A program made the position numbers and the translations under genes. 64,000 bases of DNA from Flagellimonas aurea (lineage in GTDB: Bacteria > Bacteroidota > Bacteroidia > Flavobacteriales > Flavobacteriaceae), in the NCBI RefSeq assembly GCF_017313785.1, contig NZ_JAFLNL010000002.1:248001-312000 (forward strand). Reading direction: 5' to 3'. The notes below the pieces were generated by a model. That model did not search any database and was not told the origin of the DNA. It worked only from the letters and a program-made list of their open reading frames with translations. Positions 45,126-54,029 of this stretch are shown here, piece after piece (positions within the stretch are counted from its first letter, which is position 1; the number at the start of each line of letters is the position of its first letter).

Positions 45126-46082
45126 TTATGGTTCGCCCAAAACTTTATGTAAATCCGATTCGATTATTTCTGCAATAATAGACCTCCCATAATTGTTCCA
45201 GTGTTTGTCATAAACCAGGGTTGTTTTTCTATGTGAATTATTGATTTCAGTACCAAAATCAATGTGCTGGAAACCATTATTGTCTAAATAGTCCAAAAAT
45301 AGTTTTGAAGTAGTCGACTCGTCCATTAATAAAACTGTCTTGTTCTTATCGTAGCCATAAAGAGACACCAAACTCTTGAAATTTTCCAAATAGATCTCAT
45401 CCTTATTAATATTAGAAATGGTTTTATCTGGTTTATCCTCTCGGTTTTGAATTATATCCTTCTTCTCCCTTACCCAAGTTCTGACCGAACTTAAGACTCC
45501 TATTTCGGAAAAATAAACCAATAATTTACTTTTCTTGAAAATCTTGTTTAAAGGAGATTCTAATTTAAGCCTTTCATTCTGCACATTGTATTCGCCCCGA
45601 TTTAAATCGTTGGAAAATTTCATCTTGATATAAATACGATCAATCATTCTAAAATCCTCTTTGTATGCGTCTATCAAATGTAACTGATCGGCCATATCAT
45701 ATCCAGAGTAGCCATATTCGAATACCTTAATCCTATCTTTAAATTTCTGTTCCACCTTTCTCCCTATAGACATTTTATATGGTTGGTGGAACCCTTCAAT
45801 AAATGAATCCCCAACTAAAGCGACTTCAAATCCATCTTTGGTGGGTTCAAATTCTTGATAGGAATTGAAACCTGAACTGTTTATGTTATATCTTATAAAA
45901 TTTTGGTTTCTGTTGCCTGTAATGGAATAACCTACTTGGCCTGGAATCCACTTTTCAACCTTTTTATCATCCACGAAACGTGATGGTTTATCTTCTCCTA
46001 GATAAAATATTCTGACCAATACCTCTAGAGAGATTACAATAAGAAATGAATAAACGCCTAATTTGAGTATTAATTTTTTCAT
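45126..46082 (-). CDS. Membrane-anchored SGNH/GDSL acyltransferase partner of MBOAT copy 2
   Basis: 318 residues. An N-terminal signal anchor (LILKLGVYSFLIVISLEVLV) precedes the SGNH nucleophile block VALVGDSFIEGFHQP. The C-terminal catalytic block is VYDKHWNNYGRSII, the D-x-H-W-N pattern of AlgJ/AlgX-like O-acetyltransferases. It should act in the periplasm, receiving acyl groups from the MBOAT encoded 2 bp upstream (46085-47539). This is a more canonical SGNH protein than the one at 36372. Target sugar and acyl chain are not known. Confidence 0.83.
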   Translation of the reverse strand: MKKLILKLGVYSFLIVISLEVLVRIFYLGEDKPSRFVDDKKVEKWIPGQVGYSITGNRNQNFIRYNINSSGFNSYQEFEPTKDGFEVALVGDSFIEGFHQPYKMSIGRKVEQKFKDRIKVFEYGYSGYDMADQLHLIDAYKEDFRMIDRIYIKMKFSNDLNRGEYNVQNERLKLESPLNKIFKKSKLLVYFSEIGVLSSVRTWVREKKDIIQNREDKPDKTISNINKDEIYLENFKSLVSLYGYDKNKTVLLMDESTTSKLFLDYLDNNGFQHIDFGTEINNSHRKTTLVYDKHWNNYGRSIIAEIIESDLHKVLGEP

Positions 46083-46084
46083 GG

Positions 46085-47539
46085 TTAAAACTGGAAATAA
46101 ATGAACGATCTATCAAAACCACTGTCATAGAACAATAGCATGGTAAAAATCACCAAGGTATACGCCAAAAAACGAACAGCCTTGGACTTGAACTGGAACG
46201 GGTTCCGTTCATCCCTTCGAATCCGATACTCATAAAGCACAAATACGGCCAAAAGGATAAAGTAGTCCAACATACGATACCCATTGGGATGCTCATAGGG
46301 AGCATAACTAAAATCACTGAATATCCTCCCAATAAAATTAAAGGAATCTGTCAAGGATTCGGATCTAAAAAAGATACGGGAAAAGGTGACGATTCCAAAA
46401 GTAAGTACCAATTGGCCCAATTCTGTCAAAGAAGGAAAAAGGGAGTTATCCCCTACTACATTATCCTTGTAAATGGTATTCCTTCCCATCAAAAAAACCG
46501 GGATGTAAGCCAAGGCATGGAAACCTCCCCAAAATATAAAGGTCCAATTGGCCCCGTGCCAAAATCCGCTCACCAAAAATATGATACAGATATTTCGTAT
46601 TGCCCTTCCCTGACTCACGCGCGACCCTCCCAACGGGATATAAACATAGTGCCTAAACCAAGTGGATAGCGATATGTGCCACCTTTGCCAATACTCGGCC
46701 ACATTTCTTGAAAAGTTAGGGAACTTGAAATTGGACATCAATTCCACGCCGAACAATTTGGCCGTACCAATGGCTATATCGGAATATCCGCTAAAATCCC
46801 CGTAGACCTGAAAACTGAACAGTGTTACACCCAGAATCAATGTGGAGGCCGGGTATGTTTCATGGTTCAAGAAAATATCGTCCACAATAGGTGCTATACC
46901 ATCCGCTATCACCAACTTTTTAAAAAGTCCCCAAAGAATGAGTTTGAGCCCGCTTACTATTTGATCGTAGTTAAACGTTCTTTTATTCGTAATTTGATGT
47001 AATAAATTGGAAGCCCGCTCGATGGGACCGGCCACCAACTGCGGAAAAAACGCTACAAAGGTTGCGAAGGACAGAAAATCGTGGCAAGGCTTTATTCTTT
47101 TGTAATAAATATCCATGGAGTAGGACATCGTTTGGAAGGTATAGAAGGAAATCCCCACTGGCAATATAATCTTGAGTGTCCAAGTACTTTTGATGGAATA
47201 TCCCATAACCTCAAATAGATCTATAAAGGAATCCACAAAAAAGTTATAGTACTTAAAGAAACCGAGCAAGGATAAGTTGAAAATAACGCTTATCCATAAC
47301 CATATTTTTTGTCTTTGCTTATCATTTTCACTTTTGTGAATCATTATACCCACAAAATAGTCTACCATGGTGCTGGCAACAATTAAAAACAAAAACCTCC
47401 AATCCCATAATCCATAGAAGAAATAGCTACCCGCCAAAACAAGGAAATTCTGGAATTTTAAACTCTTATTGAGGACAAACCAATAAAGTGCAAACATTAT
47501 TGGCAAAAAGATGAAATACTCGAGTGAGTTGAATAACAT
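46085..47539 (-). CDS. MBOAT-family O-acyltransferase (AlgI-like), copy 2
   Basis: 484 residues starting MLFNSLEYFIFLPIMFALYW. It has the same architecture as the 34924 copy: LPVGISFYTFQTMSYSMDIY, FFPQLVAGPIERASNLLHQI, VAEYWQRWHISLSTWFRHYV and VSGFWHGANWTFIFWGGFHAL with the conserved membrane His. Both copies match AlgI. They are clearly diverged, so this is not a recent duplication. It is the first gene of a leftward pair with the SGNH protein and lies 31 bp after the end of the OmpA-family gene. Confidence 0.93.
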   Translation of the reverse strand: MLFNSLEYFIFLPIMFALYWFVLNKSLKFQNFLVLAGSYFFYGLWDWRFLFLIVASTMVDYFVGIMIHKSENDKQRQKIWLWISVIFNLSLLGFFKYYNFFVDSFIDLFEVMGYSIKSTWTLKIILPVGISFYTFQTMSYSMDIYYKRIKPCHDFLSFATFVAFFPQLVAGPIERASNLLHQITNKRTFNYDQIVSGLKLILWGLFKKLVIADGIAPIVDDIFLNHETYPASTLILGVTLFSFQVYGDFSGYSDIAIGTAKLFGVELMSNFKFPNFSRNVAEYWQRWHISLSTWFRHYVYIPLGGSRVSQGRAIRNICIIFLVSGFWHGANWTFIFWGGFHALAYIPVFLMGRNTIYKDNVVGDNSLFPSLTELGQLVLTFGIVTFSRIFFRSESLTDSFNFIGRIFSDFSYAPYEHPNGYRMLDYFILLAVFVLYEYRIRRDERNPFQFKSKAVRFLAYTLVIFTMLLFYDSGFDRSFIYFQF

Positions 47540-47570
47540 GGCTAATGTTTATTTATGGTTTTTCTTTTCT

Positions 47571-48740
47571 TTAAAATTCAATGATCAAAAACTCGGACCT
47601 CCTATTTTTTGAATGCTTTTCCTCGGTACAATAAACCCCATCAGCACACTCGTTGGCCAATTGTGTTTCCCCAAAGGCCTCATATACAATCCTGTCCTTT
47701 GAGATTCCTTTGGACACCACATAATCGACTGTTCTTTGCGCCCTACGCTCGGATAGCCATTGATTATATTTTTCCGTACCCCTGGAGTCCGTATGGGCGG
47801 TAACTTTAATGTTCAAATTAGGTTCTTCTTCCATAATATTGACCAATTTGTCCAACAGCTCCTTATCCTCTGTGGTCAAATATGATGAATTGAATTTGAA
47901 ATATACGTTCCCCAATTGGTGCAATCTTGTCTGTAACGCATTTCTCTCGGCCTCTTTTGCTTCCTTCTTCGCCTTTTCGGCAGCTGCCAGTTCGGCCGCT
48001 TCTTTTTCTTTTTGCAATTGCTCTGCAAGCAAACGAGCTTTTTCATCAGCTCTTGCAATGGAATCTTGTACTCGCTTTTGCTCCTTTTCCATTTCCTGTA
48101 AAAGCGCCAGTTTTTCTTGACCTTTTCGGGAAAGCGCTTTCTCCACTTTGAACCTGTAAGCAACAGCAATGGCATGTTGGATATGGTTGGTAACATTTTC
48201 CGTATTCATGGCCCATTTTCCCGTAGTATTAAAATCCAATCCCCAATGATCCGAAAACCAAGTTTTAAAACCGAGCACGCCATTATAGGTTCCCCTACCC
48301 TGATTATTCGCGTCGGTATATCCTGCACCGATACCAATATAGGGATCAAAAAAACCGGTATGTCCCAATATTTTGTTCAGGTCATAGCTTACCCTAAAGT
48401 CAAAGCCCCAATAATCTATATCCTCCGTTAAGGTGAGTTCGTCAACAACCTTACCTTCTCTGTATCGGTTATGAGATCCGATAGCCTCCAACCCAACACC
48501 ATTCTTGAAATAACGCCCTATACTAACCCTCGATGGATAAGGAGCAATATTCCAACCAGAGCGGACATCAAAAAGTTCACGGAATTCGTCTCCGGAGTCA
48601 TCAACGGCATTGGTTCCAAGCGAAACCATCCAATAACTCTGAACAATACTGTCCTTTTTTGTGAGTTCCATATCTTGAGCAACTCCAAGAGTAAAACAAG
48701 CCAATGCCATCACTATAATGGTAGGACGTAGAATATGCAT
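47571..48740 (-). CDS. OmpA-family outer membrane protein
   Basis: 389 residues with a cleavable signal peptide (to about residue 21). An N-terminal beta-barrel-like domain spans about 30-210. A charged coiled coil rich in Glu/Lys/Ala follows (about 215-275). The C-terminal OmpA peptidoglycan-binding domain has TAHTDSRGTEKYNQWLSERR and AQRTVDYVVSKGI followed by KDRIVYEAFGET. Such proteins link the outer membrane to peptidoglycan and are often next to flavobacterial capsule loci. A TAGCTTTG promoter-like element lies 26 bp before the ATG. Confidence 0.93.
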   Translation of the reverse strand: MHILRPTIIVMALACFTLGVAQDMELTKKDSIVQSYWMVSLGTNAVDDSGDEFRELFDVRSGWNIAPYPSRVSIGRYFKNGVGLEAIGSHNRYREGKVVDELTLTEDIDYWGFDFRVSYDLNKILGHTGFFDPYIGIGAGYTDANNQGRGTYNGVLGFKTWFSDHWGLDFNTTGKWAMNTENVTNHIQHAIAVAYRFKVEKALSRKGQEKLALLQEMEKEQKRVQDSIARADEKARLLAEQLQKEKEAAELAAAEKAKKEAKEAERNALQTRLHQLGNVYFKFNSSYLTTEDKELLDKLVNIMEEEPNLNIKVTAHTDSRGTEKYNQWLSERRAQRTVDYVVSKGISKDRIVYEAFGETQLANECADGVYCTEEKHSKNRRSEFLIIEF

Positions 48741-48766
48741 TCTTAGTGATTTGAGGTTTATGCTTT

Positions 48767-48774
48767 CAAAGCTA
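48767..48774 (-). promoter_or_regulatory. Candidate -7 element of the OmpA-family gene
   Basis: Read on the minus strand, TAGCTTTG is an exact match to TAnnTTTG and lies 26 bp upstream of the ATG at 48740. No exact TTTG is seen at the expected -33 distance. Confidence 0.4.
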
Positions 48775-48854
48775 TGCCAAGCGTTCCAATCTGGGAACTT
48801 TGCCCTTTCAAGTGCGTTATTTATCGATAAGAAGTAGGAATAATTTTGAAAAGA

Positions 48855-49355
48855 CTATTCCTCAATCTTTTGGAATACCACGGTTTTATCGACCAATGGC
48901 ATTTTGTAGAGATAAAATGGGAAGTATATGGGTTGTATAGACATTTCTTCTTTGGAAACGTTATGCACCTCTATGGCTATCAACATTTCTTGGTCCGTTT
49001 CCTTTAATTTGGATAAAACCGTTGTTTTTTCCCCGTGCTGTTCACCTAAACAAACCAAAATCAACATTTCCTTGGAAAAGTCGACCACCGGCACCGGCAA
49101 TCCAGGTTTACGTGTTTTGTTGATTTGCTTATAAAATTTGCCCAATGTTTTCGTATCCCTGATTACACGGGTTTCAAAAGAATCAATATTGGTAAAGTTT
49201 TGATGCTCGATCAATGTCAAACCATCAATCTGCTCGCCAACGGTGGAGCTTTCAGGCTTTTGAGCCTTGCAGGAAAGTAAGCAAATCGACGCTATGAGGA
49301 GAAAGTATTTGATATTAAAATGTGTTTTTAAAACGTGATTTAAATGCCTTTTCAT
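48855..49355 (-). CDS. PrcB C-terminal-domain lipoprotein
   Basis: 166 residues from the ATG at 49353-49355; the frame stays open to 49388, so two further upstream ATGs are possible. A lipoprotein signal ends in LLSC. The mature part carries LGKFYKQINKTRKPGLPVP, VVDFSKEMLILVCLGEQHG and PFYLYKMPLVD, the hallmark order of the PrcB_C domain known from protease-complex subunits and short bacterial lipoproteins. Function is unknown. The proposed start lies 41 bp inside the end of bshA, so the two are probably co-transcribed. Confidence 0.75.
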   Translation of the reverse strand: MKRHLNHVLKTHFNIKYFLLIASICLLSCKAQKPESSTVGEQIDGLTLIEHQNFTNIDSFETRVIRDTKTLGKFYKQINKTRKPGLPVPVVDFSKEMLILVCLGEQHGEKTTVLSKLKETDQEMLIAIEVHNVSKEEMSIQPIYFPFYLYKMPLVDKTVVFQKIEE

Positions 49356-50457
49356 AAAGGTCTTCATATAAGGGAAGAATGTGTACAATGTCGAATTTAG
49401 AAGCTACATTGAAAGCGTTTTCCTTGAACCTTTCGAGGGTTTCATCGTCCTTCAAAATCTCAATGGCCTTTGTTGCCATGGTCTCTACATCGCCAACATC
49501 CGCCAGATAACCAGATACACCATCGATATTAACTTCTGGTATACCTCCCGTATTGCTGGAAACTATCGCTACCTTATTGATCATGGCTTCCAATGCCGCC
49601 AAACCAAAACTTTCAGTTTCCGAGGGCAACAGAAACAAATCGGAAAAGCAAAGAATACGGTCAATCTCATTGCTGTTACCTAAAAACAGGACCTTATCCT
49701 TAATTCCCAATGAATCACACAAATCTTCTGCTTTTTCCTTTTCCGGGCCTTCACCCACCATGATAAGTTTAGCTGGCATTTCCTTTTGGATGCGATGGAA
49801 TATTTTGATGACGTCCGGAATACGCTTTACCTTTCTAAAATTACTTATGTGTGTTATGATGCGTTCATTTTCCTTCGCCATCATACTACGTTGGCAATCG
49901 GTGTAGGTCTTTTTGTACTTTGTTGTTTCTATAAAATTAGGAATCACCTCGATTTCCTTCTCTAAATCAAAAAGTTTTAAAGTCTCACTTTTAAGGGCTT
50001 CGGAAACAGAGGTCACCACATCGGATTTGTTTATACTGAACGTTACCGCTGGTTTGTAAAAAGGGTGCTTGCCCACCAAGGTAATGTCCGTTCCATGGAG
50101 CGTTGTGATCATAGGGATAAAAATCCCATATTCCTGAAGCATTTTTTTTGCCATATATCCAGCATAGGCATGTGGAATGGCATAGTGCACGTGCAACAGT
50201 TCAATATCATATAGTTTAATGGTGTCCACCAACTTACTTGACAGGGCCAGCTCATAGGGTTGGTAATGGAACAACGGATATTCCGGCACATGCACCTCAT
50301 GAAAATGGATATTGTTTCCCAAAAGTTCCAATCGAACAGGCTGACGGTACGTGATAAAGTGTACTTCGTGCCCCCGTTCTGCAAGGGCAATACCCAATTC
50401 CGTGGCAACAACGCCACTACCGCCAAAGGTCGGGTAACATACAATCGCTATTTTCAT
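49315..50457 (-). CDS. bshA: N-acetyl-alpha-D-glucosaminyl L-malate synthase (bacillithiol biosynthesis)
   Basis: 380 residues, GT4 fold. The start KIAIVCYPTFGGSGVVATELG, with HVHYAIPHAYAGYMAK, TTLHGTDITLVGKHP, ISNFRKVKRIPDVIKIF and LLPSETESFGLAALEAM, is the typical BshA pattern. The enzyme joins GlcNAc from UDP-GlcNAc to L-malate, the first step of bacillithiol synthesis; BshB and BshC are not in the window. It is 29 bp after the NagZ/beta-lactamase fusion gene and overlaps the PrcB-like lipoprotein gene, so a leftward operon is likely. This is a housekeeping redox gene rather than part of the capsule cluster. Confidence 0.95.
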   Translation of the reverse strand: MKIAIVCYPTFGGSGVVATELGIALAERGHEVHFITYRQPVRLELLGNNIHFHEVHVPEYPLFHYQPYELALSSKLVDTIKLYDIELLHVHYAIPHAYAGYMAKKMLQEYGIFIPMITTLHGTDITLVGKHPFYKPAVTFSINKSDVVTSVSEALKSETLKLFDLEKEIEVIPNFIETTKYKKTYTDCQRSMMAKENERIITHISNFRKVKRIPDVIKIFHRIQKEMPAKLIMVGEGPEKEKAEDLCDSLGIKDKVLFLGNSNEIDRILCFSDLFLLPSETESFGLAALEAMINKVAIVSSNTGGIPEVNIDGVSGYLADVGDVETMATKAIEILKDDETLERFKENAFNVASKFDIVHILPLYEDLYEKAFKSRFKNTF

Positions 50458-50486
50458 AAGAACAAATCTACGGCAATATTTTATAC

Positions 50487-53399
50487 CTAATTAATAATGG
50501 AATCATAAATGGCCTGCTGTATACGGGTCCTCAGCCCCGATTTTATCAGCAAGGTGTTTGTTGCGGACGGATAGGTCCTGTTGGACAAAAACACATAAAC
50601 GATTTCCTCATCAGGGTCTGCCCAAGTATAGGTGCCTGTAAAACCACTGTGTCCAAAACTCTTTTGGGAGACACATCCACAAGTTGGGCCACTTTCATTC
50701 AACTGTGGCTTATCAAAACCGACACCTCTCCGTACGTTCTTATTACAGAAATAGCAAGTATTGAAACGTTTTACCGTTCGTGCATTAAAAAACTGTTCCC
50801 CACCATAATAACCTCCCTGTAAATACATCTGCATAATTTTGGCTACCTCATTGGCTGTACTAAAAAGACCTGCATGGCCTCCTACTCCGCCCTGCATGGC
50901 CGCACCCATATCATGGACATAGCCCTGCACAGTTTGATATCTGTAATAGTCGTCCTCTTCCGAAGGAACTATCTCTTCCTTGGAAAATTTTTTTAAAGGG
51001 TTAAACGTTGTTCGCTGTAAACCCATGGGCCTGTACAGAAATTCATTGACCAATTCATCAATGGGCCTACCGTAGGTTTTTTCTATATATTCCTTAAAAA
51101 CATAGTAGCCCACATCACTATATCTATATCGATTGGATTTGAGGCTTTGTCTTCCAATTCTATTGTAAATGGAATCTTTGTATGATCTGGTCAAATATAA
51201 ATGTTCGGCCACTTTATAGGGAAATGCCTCGGATGGATTAGGACTATAAAATTCTGATGATGGTTTCCTGTCCTTGTCCAAAGTGTCCAAATAAAAAGCT
51301 ATCCAGGAAGGTAGGCGCCCATAATGCGACAGTGCCTTGAGCACTGAAACATCTTTGAGCTCGGTATCCGCATACGCTGGGATTAGGTCTTTAAATGTAT
51401 CGTTCAAAGCTATTTTTCCTTCCTCTTCCATTTTCATGATCATGGGCAAAGTAGAAAGTATCTTTGTCAGTGAAGCTAGGTCGTAAATGGATTCTTCAGA
51501 TATTCCTTCTTCAGAATCATAAGTAGGGTGACCAAAATTCTTATTGTAAATAACCTTTCCTTTTCTGGCAATCAATACCTGTGCACCTGGAAACATTAAG
51601 GAGTCCAATCCCTGCTGTACCAATGTGTCCACCTCGGCCAATAATTCCGAACTCATACCGACCCTTTCCGGTATACTGTAGCCCAAACGTTGAATGGGTT
51701 CCACAGCAACTCCTGTTCCTACGGGGAACTCATCATGGGCCGAGACTGGAAGTTTTCCCGTGGCTCCTATAGCACCAAATATCACCTCTGCCACCTTTTC
51801 TTGAGCTATCTTACTGTTCTGATACCCTACCACTACGCCATCCATGGTATCAAAGTTGAGAACGTCCAACAAAGCATAGGGTCTTGCAAAAAGGGCCAAG
51901 ATGGTATTACTGGTTCGCAAGCGGGAGATTTCCTCCATCCAAAAAAGTTCGTTCTTGGAAAATTTATATCCTTTCCAAGGACTTGAATTGTCTTTATGAA
52001 AACCGATAATGACCAAGTTGTAATTGGCGAGGTCTTTTTTATATTGTGCAATATCCTTGGCTTTGATGTGGGTTACCTTATAGTATTTGTTAAGTGATTC
52101 ATGGAAAGTGCTCCCGGAATCATCGCCAAAATGTACGTATGCAATTTTCTTGTTGTCCAATTTTTTGATGGGCATCAAGGAAAAGTTGTTTTTCGCTACC
52201 GTTATGGCCGCTTCAATGGCCTGTTCATAGATTACATCGTTCTCAACTCCGTTTAAATCCTCGTACAAATTCTCCAAGTTCACGGGTTGATAATTATACA
52301 GACCAGCTTTGTATTTGGCCATTAATATCTTTTTGACGGATTCTGCCAGTCTTTCCTCTGTAATCAATCCCTCACCATATGCCTGGATGAAAGTTTCTTT
52401 TGCCTTGAGCACATTCTCGGGCATCAATAGCAAATCGTTACCTGCCAAAAAAGCTTCCAGTTCCACTTTGCCCACTGGAGCAAATTCGGATACCGCCTTC
52501 ATATTCAAAGCATCGGTGATAACCAAACCTTCAAAACCTAACCGGTTCTTTAAAACTCCGGTAACGATACTTTTGGACAGGGTCGAGGGATGCCCTTCCC
52601 TACTCTCCAAGCTGGGAACATCCAAATGTGCTACCATGGTAGAGCTAAGTCCAGCCTCCATTGTTTTTTTGAAGGGATAAAGTTCTATGGAATCCAACCG
52701 TTCCACGGAAGAGGTGATGATAGGTAAGGATTTATGGGAATCCGTGGCGGTATCTCCATGACCTGGAAAGTGCTTGCCACTTGAAAGCACGCCGGCCTTT
52801 TCCATTCCCCGGACAAAAGCACGTCCTTTTTGGGCCACATTTTTAGGGTCTTCCCCAAAAGAGCGATTTCCGATAATAGGGTTCTGTGGGTTGTTGTTCA
52901 CATCCAAGTCCGGAGCAAAATTAATGTGTACGCCCAAACGCTTGGCATGTTTTCCAATCTGATAACCTACCTTTTCTACAATGGTACTATCCCGAATGGC
53001 TCCCAAGGTCATGTTCCACGGAAATGCATAAGTAGAGTCCAAACGCATGGCCAGTCCCCACTCTGCATCGGAACCGATTAGCAACGGTACTTTGGAAACG
53101 GATTGATATTCGTTGGCCAATTTAGCTTGTTGTAGCGGTCCGCCCACCAAAAAGATGACGCCTCCTATACCTTGTTCCTCAACAAGGTCCTTGACCTTAT
53201 CGGTCGCAGCTTTGCTTTGATTCGATGCAACGCTTACCATGAACAACTGTCCTACTTTTTCCTGCAGGGACATGTTCGCGTATTGATTTTCGACCCATGC
53301 CATTTGAGCCACCGAGTCTTTGACAATCAAGGGATTTGACTGTCCAAAGGTTTGAATACATATGAGTAGGAAAAAGGGGAATTGGAGTATTATCCGCAT
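50487..53399 (-). CDS. GH3 (NagZ-like) beta-N-acetylhexosaminidase fused to a beta-lactamase-fold serine hydrolase
   Basis: 970 residues with an N-terminal signal peptide. The first part (about 30-385) is a glycoside hydrolase family 3 domain of NagZ type: GKHFPGHGDTATDSHKSLP holds the His/Asp catalytic dyad and VITDALNMKAV the nucleophile Asp. A middle GH3 C-terminal-like region (about 400-580) follows. The last part (about 590-970) is a class C beta-lactamase/DD-peptidase fold with S-x-x-K in DLASLTKILST, the Tyr motif in YSDVGYYVF, and HSGFTGTYTW. The protein probably acts on peptidoglycan or muropeptides in the periplasm. Two-domain fusions like this are known in Bacteroidota, so it is not unique. 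Confidence 0.92.
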   Translation of the reverse strand: MRIILQFPFFLLICIQTFGQSNPLIVKDSVAQMAWVENQYANMSLQEKVGQLFMVSVASNQSKAATDKVKDLVEEQGIGGVIFLVGGPLQQAKLANEYQSVSKVPLLIGSDAEWGLAMRLDSTYAFPWNMTLGAIRDSTIVEKVGYQIGKHAKRLGVHINFAPDLDVNNNPQNPIIGNRSFGEDPKNVAQKGRAFVRGMEKAGVLSSGKHFPGHGDTATDSHKSLPIITSSVERLDSIELYPFKKTMEAGLSSTMVAHLDVPSLESREGHPSTLSKSIVTGVLKNRLGFEGLVITDALNMKAVSEFAPVGKVELEAFLAGNDLLLMPENVLKAKETFIQAYGEGLITEERLAESVKKILMAKYKAGLYNYQPVNLENLYEDLNGVENDVIYEQAIEAAITVAKNNFSLMPIKKLDNKKIAYVHFGDDSGSTFHESLNKYYKVTHIKAKDIAQYKKDLANYNLVIIGFHKDNSSPWKGYKFSKNELFWMEEISRLRTSNTILALFARPYALLDVLNFDTMDGVVVGYQNSKIAQEKVAEVIFGAIGATGKLPVSAHDEFPVGTGVAVEPIQRLGYSIPERVGMSSELLAEVDTLVQQGLDSLMFPGAQVLIARKGKVIYNKNFGHPTYDSEEGISEESIYDLASLTKILSTLPMIMKMEEEGKIALNDTFKDLIPAYADTELKDVSVLKALSHYGRLPSWIAFYLDTLDKDRKPSSEFYSPNPSEAFPYKVAEHLYLTRSYKDSIYNRIGRQSLKSNRYRYSDVGYYVFKEYIEKTYGRPIDELVNEFLYRPMGLQRTTFNPLKKFSKEEIVPSEEDDYYRYQTVQGYVHDMGAAMQGGVGGHAGLFSTANEVAKIMQMYLQGGYYGGEQFFNARTVKRFNTCYFCNKNVRRGVGFDKPQLNESGPTCGCVSQKSFGHSGFTGTYTWADPDEEIVYVFLSNRTYPSATNTLLIKSGLRTRIQQAIYDSIIN

Positions 53400-53491
53400 A
53401 AATATCTTGTCTTGAACCTCAACTTAATGCCAATAAAAATATTGCATTTCGTCGAGGAAAGTATGGAAATTAAGATAAATTAAGGGTTTTG

Positions 53492-53974
53492 CTATACAAA
53501 TCTGGAGTGCCAACTTTCGCTGGCCGGGACTTCCCAGTTTTCCAAGTATTCCTGTTTGGTAGCCACCAAGTTATTGAATACGATGGTACTTGGGGAAACT
53601 GATTTCGCCTTGGCCAGTTTCTTAAAATCGATCAATGGCTTATAGGCTATAAACTCCCCTTGTTTAAAAGAAACGTTCATTCTATCCAGTAGCTCCACAT
53701 TATATTTTTGCTCCAAACTTTGGATAAAGTGCACAGAGGCGTCAATGGAACATCCCGAAGCACTGACATTGGTCTGGTCCAATCCAATGACGATAAACCG
53801 TTTGTATTTTATCTCAAAACCTGCATGCAGGTCACTTCCATGGGCCGTCCATTCCTTTAAAAAAGCGGTCAGGCTTTCCTCCAGTTCTTCCTGTTCTTCC
53901 TCCGTAAAGCTCCTGTTGGCTTGGTATATCCAAACTCTGGAGTGGTCTGGCAATTCATTAAAATCTGCTAGCAT
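53492..53974 (-). CDS. Conserved flavobacterial protein of unknown function
   Basis: 160 residues, soluble, no signal peptide or membrane helix. It has VWIYQANRSFTEEEQEELEESL, then LTAFLKEWTAHGSDLHAGFE, RFIVIGLDQTNVSASGCSID and MNVSFKQGEFIAYKPLIDF. As I recall, database copies are often labelled ABC transporter ATPase, but there is no Walker A, Walker B or ABC signature here, so I do not accept that name. The Ser/Cys in NVSASGCSIDAS is well placed for a metal or catalytic role, but that is speculation. It sits 55 bp after the Fe-S protein gene and is probably co-transcribed. Confidence 0.75.
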   Translation of the reverse strand: MLADFNELPDHSRVWIYQANRSFTEEEQEELEESLTAFLKEWTAHGSDLHAGFEIKYKRFIVIGLDQTNVSASGCSIDASVHFIQSLEQKYNVELLDRMNVSFKQGEFIAYKPLIDFKKLAKAKSVSPSTIVFNNLVATKQEYLENWEVPASESWHSRFV

Positions 53975-54029
53975 ATTTTTTTTTCAATAAGGTCTCGACT
54001 ATGCTCGACCTGAAATTTAAACCTTCATT

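Noticed and set aside
47809..48120. Ser/Ala/Phe-rich open frame opposite the OmpA coiled coil
   Set aside because: It is the antisense reading of the Glu/Lys/Ala coiled coil of a well-supported gene; such shadows are expected.
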